Assembly: GCF_003471165.1 (NCBI RefSeq)
Contig: NZ_QRIL01000001.1
Location: 62,001 to 126,000, forward strand
Reading direction: 5' to 3'
Source: Ruminococcus sp. AM22-13
GTDB taxonomy: Bacteria > Bacillota > Clostridia > Lachnospirales > Lachnospiraceae
DNA length: 64,000 nt
Both the position numbers and the translations under genes were made by a program. Positions 9,997 through 18,243 of this stretch are shown here, one piece after another (position 1 is the stretch's first letter; each line of letters begins with the position of its first letter). The notes beneath the pieces are model-generated. The model searched no databases and was not told the DNA's origin. It saw only the letters and a list, made by a program, of their open reading frames with translations.

Positions 9997-11031
9997 CTAT
10001 TCACTGATGGAATAAGTATCTTTCAGTAATTGAAATCTTTCTTTCATGCCTTCCGTCATCCAGACATGATCAGAATCATCTACGAACAGTCCGTCTGCAT
10101 TGTATTTCTTTAAAAGTTCCTCTGCTTTCTCTTTTCCCAGTACAAAGCAGGCAGTGGAAAGTCCGTCCGCATTCAGACCATCATCACACACAACCGTCAC
10201 AGATGTAAGACCACTTCTTGCAGGATATCCTGTAGCAGGATCCAGTATATGATGATATCGGACACCATCTTCTATAAAATATTTTTCGTAATCTCCGGAA
10301 GTAGATAAAAATTCAGTACCATTCAGAGTAACTACTCCAAGGTAATCACCTTCTGTATCCCGCGGATCAGTGACAGCTACCTGCCAGGCTGAGCCGTCGG
10401 GTTTGCTTCCATAGCTCATAACACTGCTACCGCCAAGATTCAGAATCATGCCTGATACATTCTTATCTGCATCAAGAATCTTCTTTGCTGCATCGCAGCC
10501 GATTCCCTTACCTGCCGCACCCAGATCCAAGGTTACTCCTTCCGGCATGGTAACTTTATTTCCATCCAGAGTCACCTTGTCATATCCTACATTTTCAAGC
10601 AGGGAATTTAATTTATCATCTGAAGGAATGTGCGGATCCTCTCCGTCAATATCCCACAGGCGGATCACTCTTCCCATAGTAGGATCCATGGCTCCGTCAG
10701 AATCCTTCGACAAATCCAGTACCTGTTTTAAACAGGTGGCAGTTTCATCAGATACCGTTGTTGTATTTCCGGCATTTTGATTGATCTGATATATCTGAGA
10801 ACTTTCTTTTGTCCAAGAGATCCAGTTCTCTTCCACATCTTTTAATGCAGAGATTACGTCTGCTGTGATATCCTCACCTGTTGTGTAAAGAGTCTCTGAT
10901 ACTACAGTGTCCATAGCAAAGTCTGTTTTGGTGTAAGTGTTTATTTCAGAGTTTCCCCATGCAGTCCGGGATGTGCATAAAAGAGATGCCGTAATGAAAA
11001 GTCCCAGCACAAAAGAGCGTCTGTTTGTCAT
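9997..11031 (-). CDS. apbE: FAD:protein FMN transferase (ApbE), exported
   Basis: 344 residues. A signal sequence (about 1-26) is followed by the ApbE domain: TKTDFAMDTVVSETLY, the GAAGKGIGCD region, NLGGSSVMSYG, and SGDYEKYF with HHILDPATGYPA. ApbE uses Mg2+ and FAD to attach FMN covalently to Thr/Ser in the SGAT motifs of FMN_bind proteins. Those substrates are encoded at 6140-7702 and 11935-12531. It is 130 bp downstream of the polyferredoxin gene, and that gap has two exact TTAG-N6-CTAA palindromes, so it probably has its own regulated promoter. Confidence 0.94.
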   Translation of the reverse strand: MTNRRSFVLGLFITASLLCTSRTAWGNSEINTYTKTDFAMDTVVSETLYTTGEDITADVISALKDVEENWISWTKESSQIYQINQNAGNTTTVSDETATCLKQVLDLSKDSDGAMDPTMGRVIRLWDIDGEDPHIPSDDKLNSLLENVGYDKVTLDGNKVTMPEGVTLDLGAAGKGIGCDAAKKILDADKNVSGMILNLGGSSVMSYGSKPDGSAWQVAVTDPRDTEGDYLGVVTLNGTEFLSTSGDYEKYFIEDGVRYHHILDPATGYPARSGLTSVTVVCDDGLNADGLSTACFVLGKEKAEELLKKYNADGLFVDDSDHVWMTEGMKERFQLLKDTYSISE

Positions 11032-11119
11032 ATATTTCTGATTCCTTATCCTCTTATTGTTGTTGTTAACTAACTCTATAGACTATATCATTGTACGGAT
11101 AGTATGTCTACCAATATAG

Positions 11120-11165
11120 TTAGTTCTTACTAATCAAATTTTCTCAATAAGTTAGTAATTGCTAA
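11120..11165 (-). promoter_or_regulatory. Two TTAG-N6-CTAA palindromes before apbE
   Basis: Exact palindromes at 11120-11133 and 11152-11165; the second overlaps the stop codon of the polyferredoxin gene. They lie about 90-130 bp before the apbE start. I could not fix a single -35/-10 pair here. Confidence 0.55.
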
Positions 11166-11938
11166 TTTTTATCAATAACAGTGCCTGTGTGAATATTTTT
11201 TCTTGGGCAGACTGCAGTGCAGGCGTGACAGCAGATGCATTCCCCTGAATGTGCAGTATCGCCGTCAATATCCAGATGTGCCGGACATCTCTTCTTACAG
11301 AGAGTGCACTTCTGCGCACAGTTTGGACGATTACGTTTGAAAAGTGCTCCCGGGATGATCGGCATGATTGCAAATACCGCTCCCATGGGACAAAGAAACT
11401 GGCAGAAGAAACGCTCCTGTGTACACATTCCGACCATGATCAGGATCAGCAGAACTGTTCCTGCAATATATGTAGATTTTGGCAGTCTGCCTGTTGTAAG
11501 CATGGAGAATACATCCCATGGACTCATTCCCTGTAATTTAGAATAGAATCCTGTTATGCAGGAGAGAAGCAGGAATGTAAGAAGCACATATTTTACTTTC
11601 TGTAATCTGTGCACCCATTCCTCCGGATATCCATGTTTTTTCTTTTTTCCAAAGCATTTCGCACGAATAAATGCGGTAAGCTCATACAGAGCATCTCCCA
11701 GCGAGCCAAACGCACAGGCATAACCGCAAAAATGACGTCCGAACAGAATGGTAATGATCAACAGCAATGCCGTGATATCCAGAAAGGAGTTCCAGGTTAC
11801 GCTCTGCTGTCCTCCGATTGCAAGAAAGATAGATTTTACTCCTGCAAATGCAGTAGAAAAAAGAGATGGCGCTGCTATAAAAAATATAAGCTGTATGGCG
11901 GCACGGATCAGCCGTACCTTTCGTTGTTTCTTTTTCAT
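11162..11938 (-). CDS. Membrane 4Fe-4S polyferredoxin (NapH/YccM-like)
   Basis: 258 residues with about five membrane helices. Cys motifs are CGYACAFG and CQFLCPMG, typical of NapH/NosR-type proteins, then a C-terminal pair of [4Fe-4S] sites, CAQKCTLCKKRCP and CICCHACTAVCP. Such proteins carry electrons across or along the membrane to periplasmic or extracellular partners. Its start overlaps the end of the FMN-binding gene (ATGA), so the two are translationally coupled. I infer that it passes electrons from the cytoplasmic side to the flavinylated proteins; the donor is not identified. Confidence 0.9.
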   Translation of the reverse strand: MKKKQRKVRLIRAAIQLIFFIAAPSLFSTAFAGVKSIFLAIGGQQSVTWNSFLDITALLLIITILFGRHFCGYACAFGSLGDALYELTAFIRAKCFGKKKKHGYPEEWVHRLQKVKYVLLTFLLLSCITGFYSKLQGMSPWDVFSMLTTGRLPKSTYIAGTVLLILIMVGMCTQERFFCQFLCPMGAVFAIMPIIPGALFKRNRPNCAQKCTLCKKRCPAHLDIDGDTAHSGECICCHACTAVCPRKNIHTGTVIDKN

Positions 11939-12531
11939 GCGTTTTCCGCCTTTGATAATGCGTCATTTACTGCTTCTAAGATACCGGTAGAACTGAAAGT
12001 TGCTCCGGAAATGGTGTCAACATCTGTGCTCTGCTCGCTGATGATGCTGTTTATGACATTCTCACCCTGTGACAGATAAGCACTGTCTTCACCCGGTGCA
12101 CTGACTACACTGACTGCTGTAATGGTATCGTCTTCCAGAGTTACCTGAACAGTGATCGTTCCACCGTATCCTGTTCCTGAACCTTCGAAGGTGCCATTCT
12201 TATATACATTGTCAGAGTCATCGGCTTCTTCAGAATCTGCCTGGTCTGTATTTTCCTTATTATCTGTAGAATCCTTTTCGGATTTATTATCAGCTTCTGA
12301 AGAGGCATCAGAAGAAGTTTTACTTTCTGCTGCTGTTTTCTGTTCTTCATAAGTTTCCTGTAATGCTGTAAGAATCTGGTCCTGCTGATTCTCCAGACTC
12401 TCTACTTTTGCAGTCAGGTCTGCAATATCCTGAGTCTGTTCTTTATCCTTTACTGTTCCATTATAGAAAAATACCGCCATGATGATCAGCAAAAGAGCAA
12501 TCAGACGCAGATAAAAATTTTGATTATTCAC
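11935..12531 (-). CDS. Membrane-anchored single FMN-binding domain protein
   Basis: 198 residues. One N-terminal membrane helix (about 8-25) is followed by a coiled coil (about 32-65), an Asp/Ser/Glu-rich spacer, and one FMN_bind domain ending in DTISGATFSSTG, the flavinylation site. It is the first gene of a pair with the polyferredoxin, which suggests a direct redox partnership like that of the RnfG/NqrC family. A palindrome one base off TTAG-N6-CTAA lies at 12596-12609, 65 bp upstream. Confidence 0.9.
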   Translation of the reverse strand: MNNQNFYLRLIALLLIIMAVFFYNGTVKDKEQTQDIADLTAKVESLENQQDQILTALQETYEEQKTAAESKTSSDASSEADNKSEKDSTDNKENTDQADSEEADDSDNVYKNGTFEGSGTGYGGTITVQVTLEDDTITAVSVVSAPGEDSAYLSQGENVINSIISEQSTDVDTISGATFSSTGILEAVNDALSKAENA

Positions 12532-12686
12532 GTTGTTTCCTCTCTTTCATTTTATTTTTGCCGGATATGATATTTGTTTTTGAGCGAAGCAAAACTTAAT
12601 CACAACTAACTTTGGAAGTATATCATTTTCGTATCCAAAAATCTATATATAATGGCTTTTGCTAATGTTGTTTTTTTCTCATTAAG

Positions 12687-12714
12687 ATGACCCCGGAGTA
12701 AAATCCGAGGTCAT
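12687..12714 (-). terminator. Terminator after the second Tp47-like gene
   Basis: ATGACCTCGGA with a four-base loop and ACTCCGGGGTCAT on the minus strand, 30 bp after the stop. Confidence 0.7.
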
Positions 12715-12744
12715 TTATTGTGTGAATCATTGATCTGTTATCAT

Positions 12745-14721
12745 TTATTTTACTTTTACTGTAAATACTTTTTTAACTCCATTGCAGGTTACTGTAATTT
12801 TAGCAGTACCCTTTTTCTTTCCTTTTACAACGCCTTTGGAGCTTACTGTTGCAATCCTGGTGTTGCTGGATTTGTAAGTAATCTTTCCGGATGGGGTTGC
12901 TTTTGCGGAAATTTTTGTTGTTTTTCCTGCTTTTACAGTCGCTGAAGTTTTTGTAAGTTTCAGTGATGGATTCTTAACTGTTATCTTGCAGGTTACTTTG
13001 TATTCTCCGCAGGATGCTGTGATCACTGCTGTTCCTTTTGCTTTAGCAGTTACAACACCGTTGCTGTTTACTGTAGCCACTTTTGTGTTGCTGGATTCCC
13101 ATGTAATTTTATCGGTAAGGTTTGTTGTAACTTTGAGAGTGGTTTTTGTGCTGCCTTTTGTATATAGAGTCTTGGAAGAAGTATTTAATTCAAATGTATT
13201 TTCTACTTCTTTGTAAGTAAAAGTAAGATTATTCTTATATCCCACAGCAGTTATTTCAAATACAGTTGTGTCTGTTACCTGAAGATCTGTGAGGTCTAAA
13301 GTTCCATCTTCTTTTACAATGATTTTGCTTCCTTTTCCTGTTGCGGCATATTCTGTATCATCAACTTTTACTTTGCTGATGCTCTTAATGTATGCAGAGA
13401 ATTCTTCTGCAGTAATGCCTTCTGCTGCAACCAGCTTTGTCTCGTTACTGTCATAGGAAGCCGGCATTTTGTCTGTATTTACTGTAAATTCAGTGACAAT
13501 AGCTGCGTAGTTTCCGCTGGCATCTGCAATTTCAACCTTGTGTGTTCCCAGTGCAAGAGTTCCAACAGCAAGTTTTCCGTCTGTGCAGGAAACCGCAGTT
13601 CCGTCTACGGCATACTGTGCCTTGAAATCAGCAGGCAGTGTCTGGTCAAAGGTAACTGCTGCAGATGTGTCTGTATTCATAATATCTGCTACTGTTGCCT
13701 TGATTCCTGTAGTTGTCTGTACCTTTACATCCGGAACATCAAAGGTGATCATTCCCTTATCTGTGTAATAAGTAACGCTGTCAATGGTTTTTCCCATGAT
13801 TGATTTATAATGTGCAGAAGAAACAGGGCATCCGTGAACTTCTGTTGTATATCCGGTTCCCCAGGCAAGCTTGCTTCCGTGCCAGATATTCTCCAGATGA
13901 CGCAGGCCATAGTTAGTTCCGTCTGTAGTATTTACAGTTACGCCATAAATCTTATCTGTGGTTGTATCGAACAGTGATGAAAAAGTTTCCTTGTCCAGAT
14001 CCAGTTCATAATCACCGTATTTTGTTTCTGTTTTTAATGTAGCATCAATTGCAACTGTCTTTGTCTGAGCGCCTTTCATTGCTGAGAATGAATAGCTGCC
14101 ATCTGCATTTACAGTAAGTTCTTTGTAATAAGACGGTGTTTCGCTTAAAATGTAATAAGAATAAGAGGCATTTTCAATCAGGGAATCTTTTCCTGTATAG
14201 GTATTGCTGCTTGTCTGTCCTCTGTTTGTCACAGTAATTGTAACAGAGTCAGAATCTGTTACCTGTTTCTGGTCTTTCAGGAGGGAAAGATCACTGACTT
14301 TTACAGGGAATGTAACACCTGTTACATCGGTTCCGTTGGGGTCTACATGATAAGCGGAATTTCCGTTCATCATTCCGGAAGTTCTTGATTTATTAAGGGT
14401 TGCAGATGTAAAGGCATCCACTTTTACATCATTGTTTTTCAGTTCTGCCTTATAGAAATCATCATATGGGATGTTCATAAGAACATAGGCTTCGCCCTGC
14501 TGTGCTTCTGCAGCAAAAGCATCCTGGACATCTTCGGTGGTAAATTCTTCCTGCGCATCCTCGGCGGCAAACTCTTCGGAAACAGAGAAATCTGTGCTGT
14601 CTGCAAGTACCTCACTGTCTGTAAAATCAGATGCCAGAACTGCATATGGCATGCTGGTCATTGCCACTGCTGCACTCATTACAACAGGTGCTATCTTTTT
14701 CATAAGATTTTTGTTTGTCAT
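12745..14721 (-). CDS. Secreted Tp47-like protein with BIG2 domains
   Basis: 658 residues. The signal peptide (about 1-31, ending AVLAS) and an acidic linker are followed by a Tp47-type N-terminal region (YVLMNIPYDDFYKAEL, then DAFTSATLNKSRTSG) and a middle region of beta-rich sequence. Two Ig-like group 2 domains occupy roughly 510-658 and are closely similar to those of the protein at 7982-9871. No cell-wall sorting signal is seen. An exact TTAG-N6-CTAA box lies 167 bp upstream and the gene is divergent from the Gx transporter. The biochemical role is unknown; a surface or ligand-binding role in the same flavin island is inferred. Confidence 0.75.
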   Translation of the reverse strand: MTNKNLMKKIAPVVMSAAVAMTSMPYAVLASDFTDSEVLADSTDFSVSEEFAAEDAQEEFTTEDVQDAFAAEAQQGEAYVLMNIPYDDFYKAELKNNDVKVDAFTSATLNKSRTSGMMNGNSAYHVDPNGTDVTGVTFPVKVSDLSLLKDQKQVTDSDSVTITVTNRGQTSSNTYTGKDSLIENASYSYYILSETPSYYKELTVNADGSYSFSAMKGAQTKTVAIDATLKTETKYGDYELDLDKETFSSLFDTTTDKIYGVTVNTTDGTNYGLRHLENIWHGSKLAWGTGYTTEVHGCPVSSAHYKSIMGKTIDSVTYYTDKGMITFDVPDVKVQTTTGIKATVADIMNTDTSAAVTFDQTLPADFKAQYAVDGTAVSCTDGKLAVGTLALGTHKVEIADASGNYAAIVTEFTVNTDKMPASYDSNETKLVAAEGITAEEFSAYIKSISKVKVDDTEYAATGKGSKIIVKEDGTLDLTDLQVTDTTVFEITAVGYKNNLTFTYKEVENTFELNTSSKTLYTKGSTKTTLKVTTNLTDKITWESSNTKVATVNSNGVVTAKAKGTAVITASCGEYKVTCKITVKNPSLKLTKTSATVKAGKTTKISAKATPSGKITYKSSNTRIATVSSKGVVKGKKKGTAKITVTCNGVKKVFTVKVK

Positions 14722-14766
14722 GGTTTTCTCCTCTTCTAAAATTTTTCTTTTTGCGGAATCACTCTT

Positions 14767-14837
14767 ACCAGAGGGTTAATCAACTTATTAACCAAAGGGA
14801 TTTTACTTTTACCAAAAGGGAGTGACTTCTGCCAAAG
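14767..14837. repeat. Four ACCAAAGGG-like direct repeats before the Tp47-like gene
   Basis: ACCAGAGGG (14767), ACCAAAGGG (14791), ACCAAAAGGG (14811) and GCCAAAG (14831) recur at 20-24 bp in the region just upstream of the gene starting at 14721. They could be activator or RNA-binding sites. Confidence 0.5.
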
Positions 14838-14887
14838 ATATTCATATAGAATTGCTATAGGTATGCTGTCAGCAGTAATTATGTAAA

Positions 14888-14901
14888 TTAGCTACCACTA
14901 A
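14888..14901 (-). promoter_or_regulatory. TTAG-N6-CTAA palindrome upstream of the Tp47-like gene
   Basis: TTAGCTACCACTAA, an exact match to the box of the feo promoters, in the divergent region 14722-15107. Apart from the two boxes, the direct repeats at 14767-14837 and the Gx promoter, I see no gene in this stretch. Confidence 0.5.
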
Positions 14902-15000
14902 CTTATAAAATAGTAACATGTCTGTCTGAAAAAATCCACACTTTTTCACCGGGGATATTCGTCATTTTTTCTCAATAAATGCTTTCAGTAAAAATCAGTA

Positions 15001-15050
15001 TTAGTTATATCTAACTTTTGGTTGCGGGAATATTTTTTCTGTGTTAAAAT
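15001..15050 (+). promoter_or_regulatory. TTAG-N6-CTAA box and promoter of the Gx transporter gene
   Basis: The palindrome TTAGTTATATCTAA (15001-15014) lies just before TTGCGG (15022-15027), a 17-bp spacer and TAAAAT (15045-15050). Transcription would start about 50 bp before the ATG. Confidence 0.5.
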
Positions 15051-15107
15051 GTCTGAAGAATTCTGAGAATTCCATTTTGGATTTTTTTGAGAGGAGAAAA
15101 TAGATTT

Positions 15108-15590
15108 ATGAAGCAAAAAACAGCCTGCCTTGGGCTTTTTTCAGCTGTGGCGATCATTCTGGGATATGTGGAATCACTGATTCCGGTTTTTGCGGGGATT
15201 CCGGGGATTAAACTTGGGCTTGCCAATCTGGGAGTACTTTTTATTTTGAAGAAATATTCATTTAGGGAGGCTGCTCTGGTTTCTGTTGTCCGCATTCTGG
15301 TGATCGGATTTATGTTCGGAAATCTGTTCAGTATCCTGTACAGTCTGGCAGGCGCTGCGCTTAGTATGACAGTTATGACACTTATGCTGAAAAACACCTC
15401 CTTCAGCCTGATCGGAGTCAGCGTTGCAGGAGGTGTTTCTCATAATATCGGTCAGCTGATCATTGCCATGCTGATCGTAAATAATGCAAGTGTATTCGTA
15501 TATACACCGGCACTGTTAGTGGCAGGTGTGGCTGCTGGTGTAGTGATTGGTGGACTTACAAATGAAATTGTAAAAAGAGTTCATATATAG
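15108..15590 (+). CDS. Gx transporter family protein (heptaprenyl diphosphate synthase component I-like)
   Basis: 160 residues, almost all hydrophobic, with about five helices and the family motif GIPGIKLGLANLGVLF near residues 24-40. Proteins of this family resemble ECF-type S components. In Gram-positive genomes they often accompany FMN-binding proteins, ApbE and NusG-domain-II proteins, including the extracellular electron transfer genes of Listeria. ATG 15108 follows GAGGAG; an in-frame TTG at 15087 lies before that site. Here it is divergent from the flavin island and has the same palindrome. A role in flavin or quinone supply to the electron path is inference. Confidence 0.85.
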   Translation: MKQKTACLGLFSAVAIILGYVESLIPVFAGIPGIKLGLANLGVLFILKKYSFREAALVSVVRILVIGFMFGNLFSILYSLAGAALSMTVMTLMLKNTSFSLIGVSVAGGVSHNIGQLIIAMLIVNNASVFVYTPALLVAGVAAGVVIGGLTNEIVKRVHI

Positions 15591-15631
15591 TTGTATATTT
15601 TAACCAAATCAAACAAGTTTCTCCTGATTTG

Positions 15632-15964
15632 TTATCTGCCAGTCTTAGGTTTTGAACAGGCCCATAAAGCAGGATCAGCGGGGTCTTCGAAAAGAGTTAC
15701 ATCCTTGCCAAGCTTCATCTCATCTTCCATTGCTTCTGCCGTATTCTGAATCGCTTTGCCATGCCCGGTGAGTGCTGCAAAGGGTGCAAACTGGGCTGCC
15801 CGGTCATGCAGGGGCATTCTCACATGAGAGGATGATTCAGGATGAGGAAGATTGATAATGTCATCATATTTACGAGAGGAATGATTTGTCATATGGCTGT
15901 CAGGGACATATTTATTTTTAAAATCATTGTATTGCTTCTGGGAATCATTTATTGGTTTACTCAA
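15632..15964 (-). CDS. YolD-like protein
   Basis: 110 residues. The region from about 34 to 75 (YDDIINLPHPESSSHVRM, then DRAAQFAPFAALTGHGKAI) matches the YolD-like family, which is almost always encoded next to Y-family DNA polymerases of the UvrX/UmuC type. The start overlaps the polymerase stop by four bases, showing a translationally coupled pair. YolD proteins are thought to act as a UmuD-like partner in translesion synthesis. Confidence 0.85.
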   Translation of the reverse strand: MSKPINDSQKQYNDFKNKYVPDSHMTNHSSRKYDDIINLPHPESSSHVRMPLHDRAAQFAPFAALTGHGKAIQNTAEAMEDEMKLGKDVTLFEDPADPALWACSKPKTGR

Positions 15965-17484
15965 GCTTTGTGACCTCCGATCCTTTGATTTCTGTCGACA
16001 GATGTTGCACCCTCTTCAAAATTTGTACCCTTTAATATGGCATTTTTTCCATACTTTTTCTTAATTTCCAGCATTGCATGCTGAAGTTTCTTTTCTTTCT
16101 GAAGCTTTGCTTCTTTTTCCTGCTTTTCTTTTTCAATAGCTGCATAATCAGTAAACAAATTTAGCTGCTCGTATGTTTCTTTAGAAACAACATCCTGCTC
16201 TTTTTTTACATGATTGGCAGTCAGTGTGATACGGCGGATCAACAACTCCGGATTCATAATGCAGTCATAAAGATTCAATGTACTGTCAATGATTTCGTAA
16301 GTTGAGGCGGTAAAACCAGATAGATTCTGAGTTCCATGAGCATGTTTTGGAATACTTCTTCCGTAGCGGTCAATCGTAATCTCACCTTTGTAGTTCCTGC
16401 TGATTGCCGGGTTGGAAAGATTTTCTATATCATATCCTACGGTCAGAACTAACTGATCTGTCACCAGTCCTTTATCTACCAGATCAAGTGCCATCATCTC
16501 AGCCATTTCCCGGATGACAATTCTTGCTTTCTCGAATTTATAAGGACATTGAAGTACCTGCCCGGAACAGATACTGTTGTTTTCCGGCTTATAGGATTTG
16601 ATTTCTGCAATAGTGCAGGGTTCCCAGCCCCAGGCATGGTCAATTAATAATTCTGCATTAATGCCAAAAAGCTTATAGAGTAATTCTTCATTATGATAAT
16701 CATTTGGCTGCCCAATGGAACATCTGGCCACATCACCCATTGTCTTCATTCCGTTTTCTGCGAGTTTTCTGGCGTATCCACGTCCAACTCTCCAGAAATC
16801 AGTAATAGGCTCGTGATCCCATAATAATTGGCGATACTCCATTTCATCCAGCTGTGCAATACGGACTCCGTTCTCATCGGGTTCTACGTGTTTTGCCACA
16901 ATATCCATGGCTATTTTACAGAGATATAAATTCGTACCGATTCCCGCGGCAGCAGTAAGTCCATGAGTATTCTGGATATCCTGAATGATCTTCTGGGTAA
17001 GCTTGCGTGCAGACATCTGATATATTTTCATATAATGTGTGATGTCTATAAAAATCTCATCAATAGAATATACGTGCATATCTTCCGGTGCAAAATATTT
17101 CAGATATGTCTGATATATTTTTGTACTGATTTCGATATATCTGGCCATTCTTGGCGGCGCTATATGATATGCTGCTTTCAGAGATGGATTACTTTTTAAC
17201 TCAGTATCGTCGCATGATTCACCTGTAAATCTGTGCCCGGGTGCTGATCTCAGACGTTCCTGATTTACTTTTCGGACTTTCTGTATAACTTCAAAAAGCC
17301 TTGCTCTTCCCGGAATCCCATAAGCTTTCAGGGATGGGGAAACTGCAAGGCATATTGTTTTTTCTGTACGGCTGGCATCTGCAACGACCAGATTCGTGAT
17401 CATAGGATCCAGCCCCATATCTTTGCATTCTACTGACGCATAAAAGGATTTCAGATCTATCGCGACATAAATATGAGATTCCAT
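15961..17484 (-). CDS. Y-family DNA polymerase (UmuC/DinB type)
   Basis: 507 residues. The catalytic palm carries Asp in AIDLKSFYASVEC (about 9) and the Asp-Glu pair in YSIDEIFIDIT (about 140). The thumb and little finger follow, ending in a Lys/Glu-rich coiled coil (about 440-490). It copies damaged DNA. Typical Y-family enzymes in Firmicutes are about 400-420 residues, so the charged C-terminal extension is longer than usual. No LexA box was identified. Confidence 0.93.
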   Translation of the reverse strand: MESHIYVAIDLKSFYASVECKDMGLDPMITNLVVADASRTEKTICLAVSPSLKAYGIPGRARLFEVIQKVRKVNQERLRSAPGHRFTGESCDDTELKSNPSLKAAYHIAPPRMARYIEISTKIYQTYLKYFAPEDMHVYSIDEIFIDITHYMKIYQMSARKLTQKIIQDIQNTHGLTAAAGIGTNLYLCKIAMDIVAKHVEPDENGVRIAQLDEMEYRQLLWDHEPITDFWRVGRGYARKLAENGMKTMGDVARCSIGQPNDYHNEELLYKLFGINAELLIDHAWGWEPCTIAEIKSYKPENNSICSGQVLQCPYKFEKARIVIREMAEMMALDLVDKGLVTDQLVLTVGYDIENLSNPAISRNYKGEITIDRYGRSIPKHAHGTQNLSGFTASTYEIIDSTLNLYDCIMNPELLIRRITLTANHVKKEQDVVSKETYEQLNLFTDYAAIEKEKQEKEAKLQKEKKLQHAMLEIKKKYGKNAILKGTNFEEGATSVDRNQRIGGHKA

Positions 17485-17609
17485 TTATTTATCCTCATTA
17501 TAGATTAAAACATATTCTGAAAATATCTGCTTATTCTTTAACAACTATATTATCACAAGTATAAAAATATTTATATATCTAAAAATATCCAATATCTGTT
17601 TTAATCTTC

Positions 17610-17751
17610 GTTACTGTTCACTCCGTGCCCAGTAACACGCTTCGCGATGCACAGAATTTATGCTATTCGCATAAATTCGCGCGGTATGTCTCGGGATTTT
17701 GGCATTCTCATGCCAAAACACCTCGCGGGATAGTGGCGTGTGAACAGTAAC
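17610..17751. repeat. Long palindromic element with GTTACTGTTCAC ends
   Basis: A 142-bp element bounded by the perfect inverted ends GTTACTGTTCAC (17610-17621) and GTGAACAGTAAC (17740-17751). It contains smaller hairpins, for example around AATTTATGC/GCATAAATT and TTTTGGCAT/ATGCCAAAA. Its last base is the first base of the arsR stop codon on the minus strand. It resembles a MITE or bacterial interspersed mosaic element. Confidence 0.75.
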
Positions 17752-18113
17752 TAATCTTCTTCTATATGATCGCGTCCCTGATTAATAATTGTTCGTACGT
17801 GGTCATCTGCCAGGGAATAAAAAATAGATTTGCCTTCTCTGCGGTTTTTTACCAGTTTGTTCTGTTTCAGAATACGAAGCTGATGAGAAATTGCGGACTG
17901 AGTCATATTCAGTACTTTAGCAAGATCGCATACACATACTTCAGCTTCAAATAATACAAACAGAATACGGATTCTGGTGGAATCTCCAAAAACTTTGAAT
18001 AATTCAGCCAGATCGTAAAGTTCGGTTTCTTCCGGTAATGTTTCGTTTACAATTTTTAACAGGTCTTCATGAACCTCACATCCTTCGCAAATTTCATCTT
18101 TACGTTCTTCCAT
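17751..18113 (-). CDS. ArsR/SmtB-family metal-responsive repressor
   Basis: 120 residues with a winged helix-turn-helix (about 30-105, MTQSAISHQLRILKQNKLV as recognition helix). Possible metal ligands are Cys in the N-terminal EICEGC, Cys in EVCVCDL of helix 3 (CadC type) and the alpha-5 pattern DDHVRTIINQGRDHIEED (SmtB type), which point to Zn/Cd/Pb sensing. ATG 18113 follows AGGTG; longer forms from 18164 have weaker signals. It is the last gene of the HMA - P-ATPase - arsR set, and a matching operator lies before the first gene. Confidence 0.88.
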   Translation of the reverse strand: MEERKDEICEGCEVHEDLLKIVNETLPEETELYDLAELFKVFGDSTRIRILFVLFEAEVCVCDLAKVLNMTQSAISHQLRILKQNKLVKNRREGKSIFYSLADDHVRTIINQGRDHIEED

Positions 18114-18200
18114 TCTTTCACCTGTTCCTTCCTTTATATTATTACAAATGGTTACCGCCCACATTTCAGACAGTAACCATATAGTTGCTTATAAATTTTT

Positions 18201-18243
18201 GTAACTGTTCAGTATTTTTATGGTTAGCCAGCTGAATAGTTAT
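18201..18243. repeat. Palindromic element GTAACTGTTCAG...CTGAATAGTTAT
   Basis: 12-bp inverted arms (18201-18212, 18232-18243) around about 19 bp. The right arm provides the stop codon of the P-ATPase gene on the minus strand. Confidence 0.65.

Noticed and set aside
11609-12079. 156-codon plus-strand frame opposite the polyferredoxin and FMN genes
   Set aside because: It lies antisense to two well-supported genes and has no domain or ribosome-binding site.
6089-12609. Further metal boxes at 6089-6102 and 12596-12609
   Set aside because: Each has one mismatch and no matching -35/-10 geometry, so I did not count them among the exact sites.
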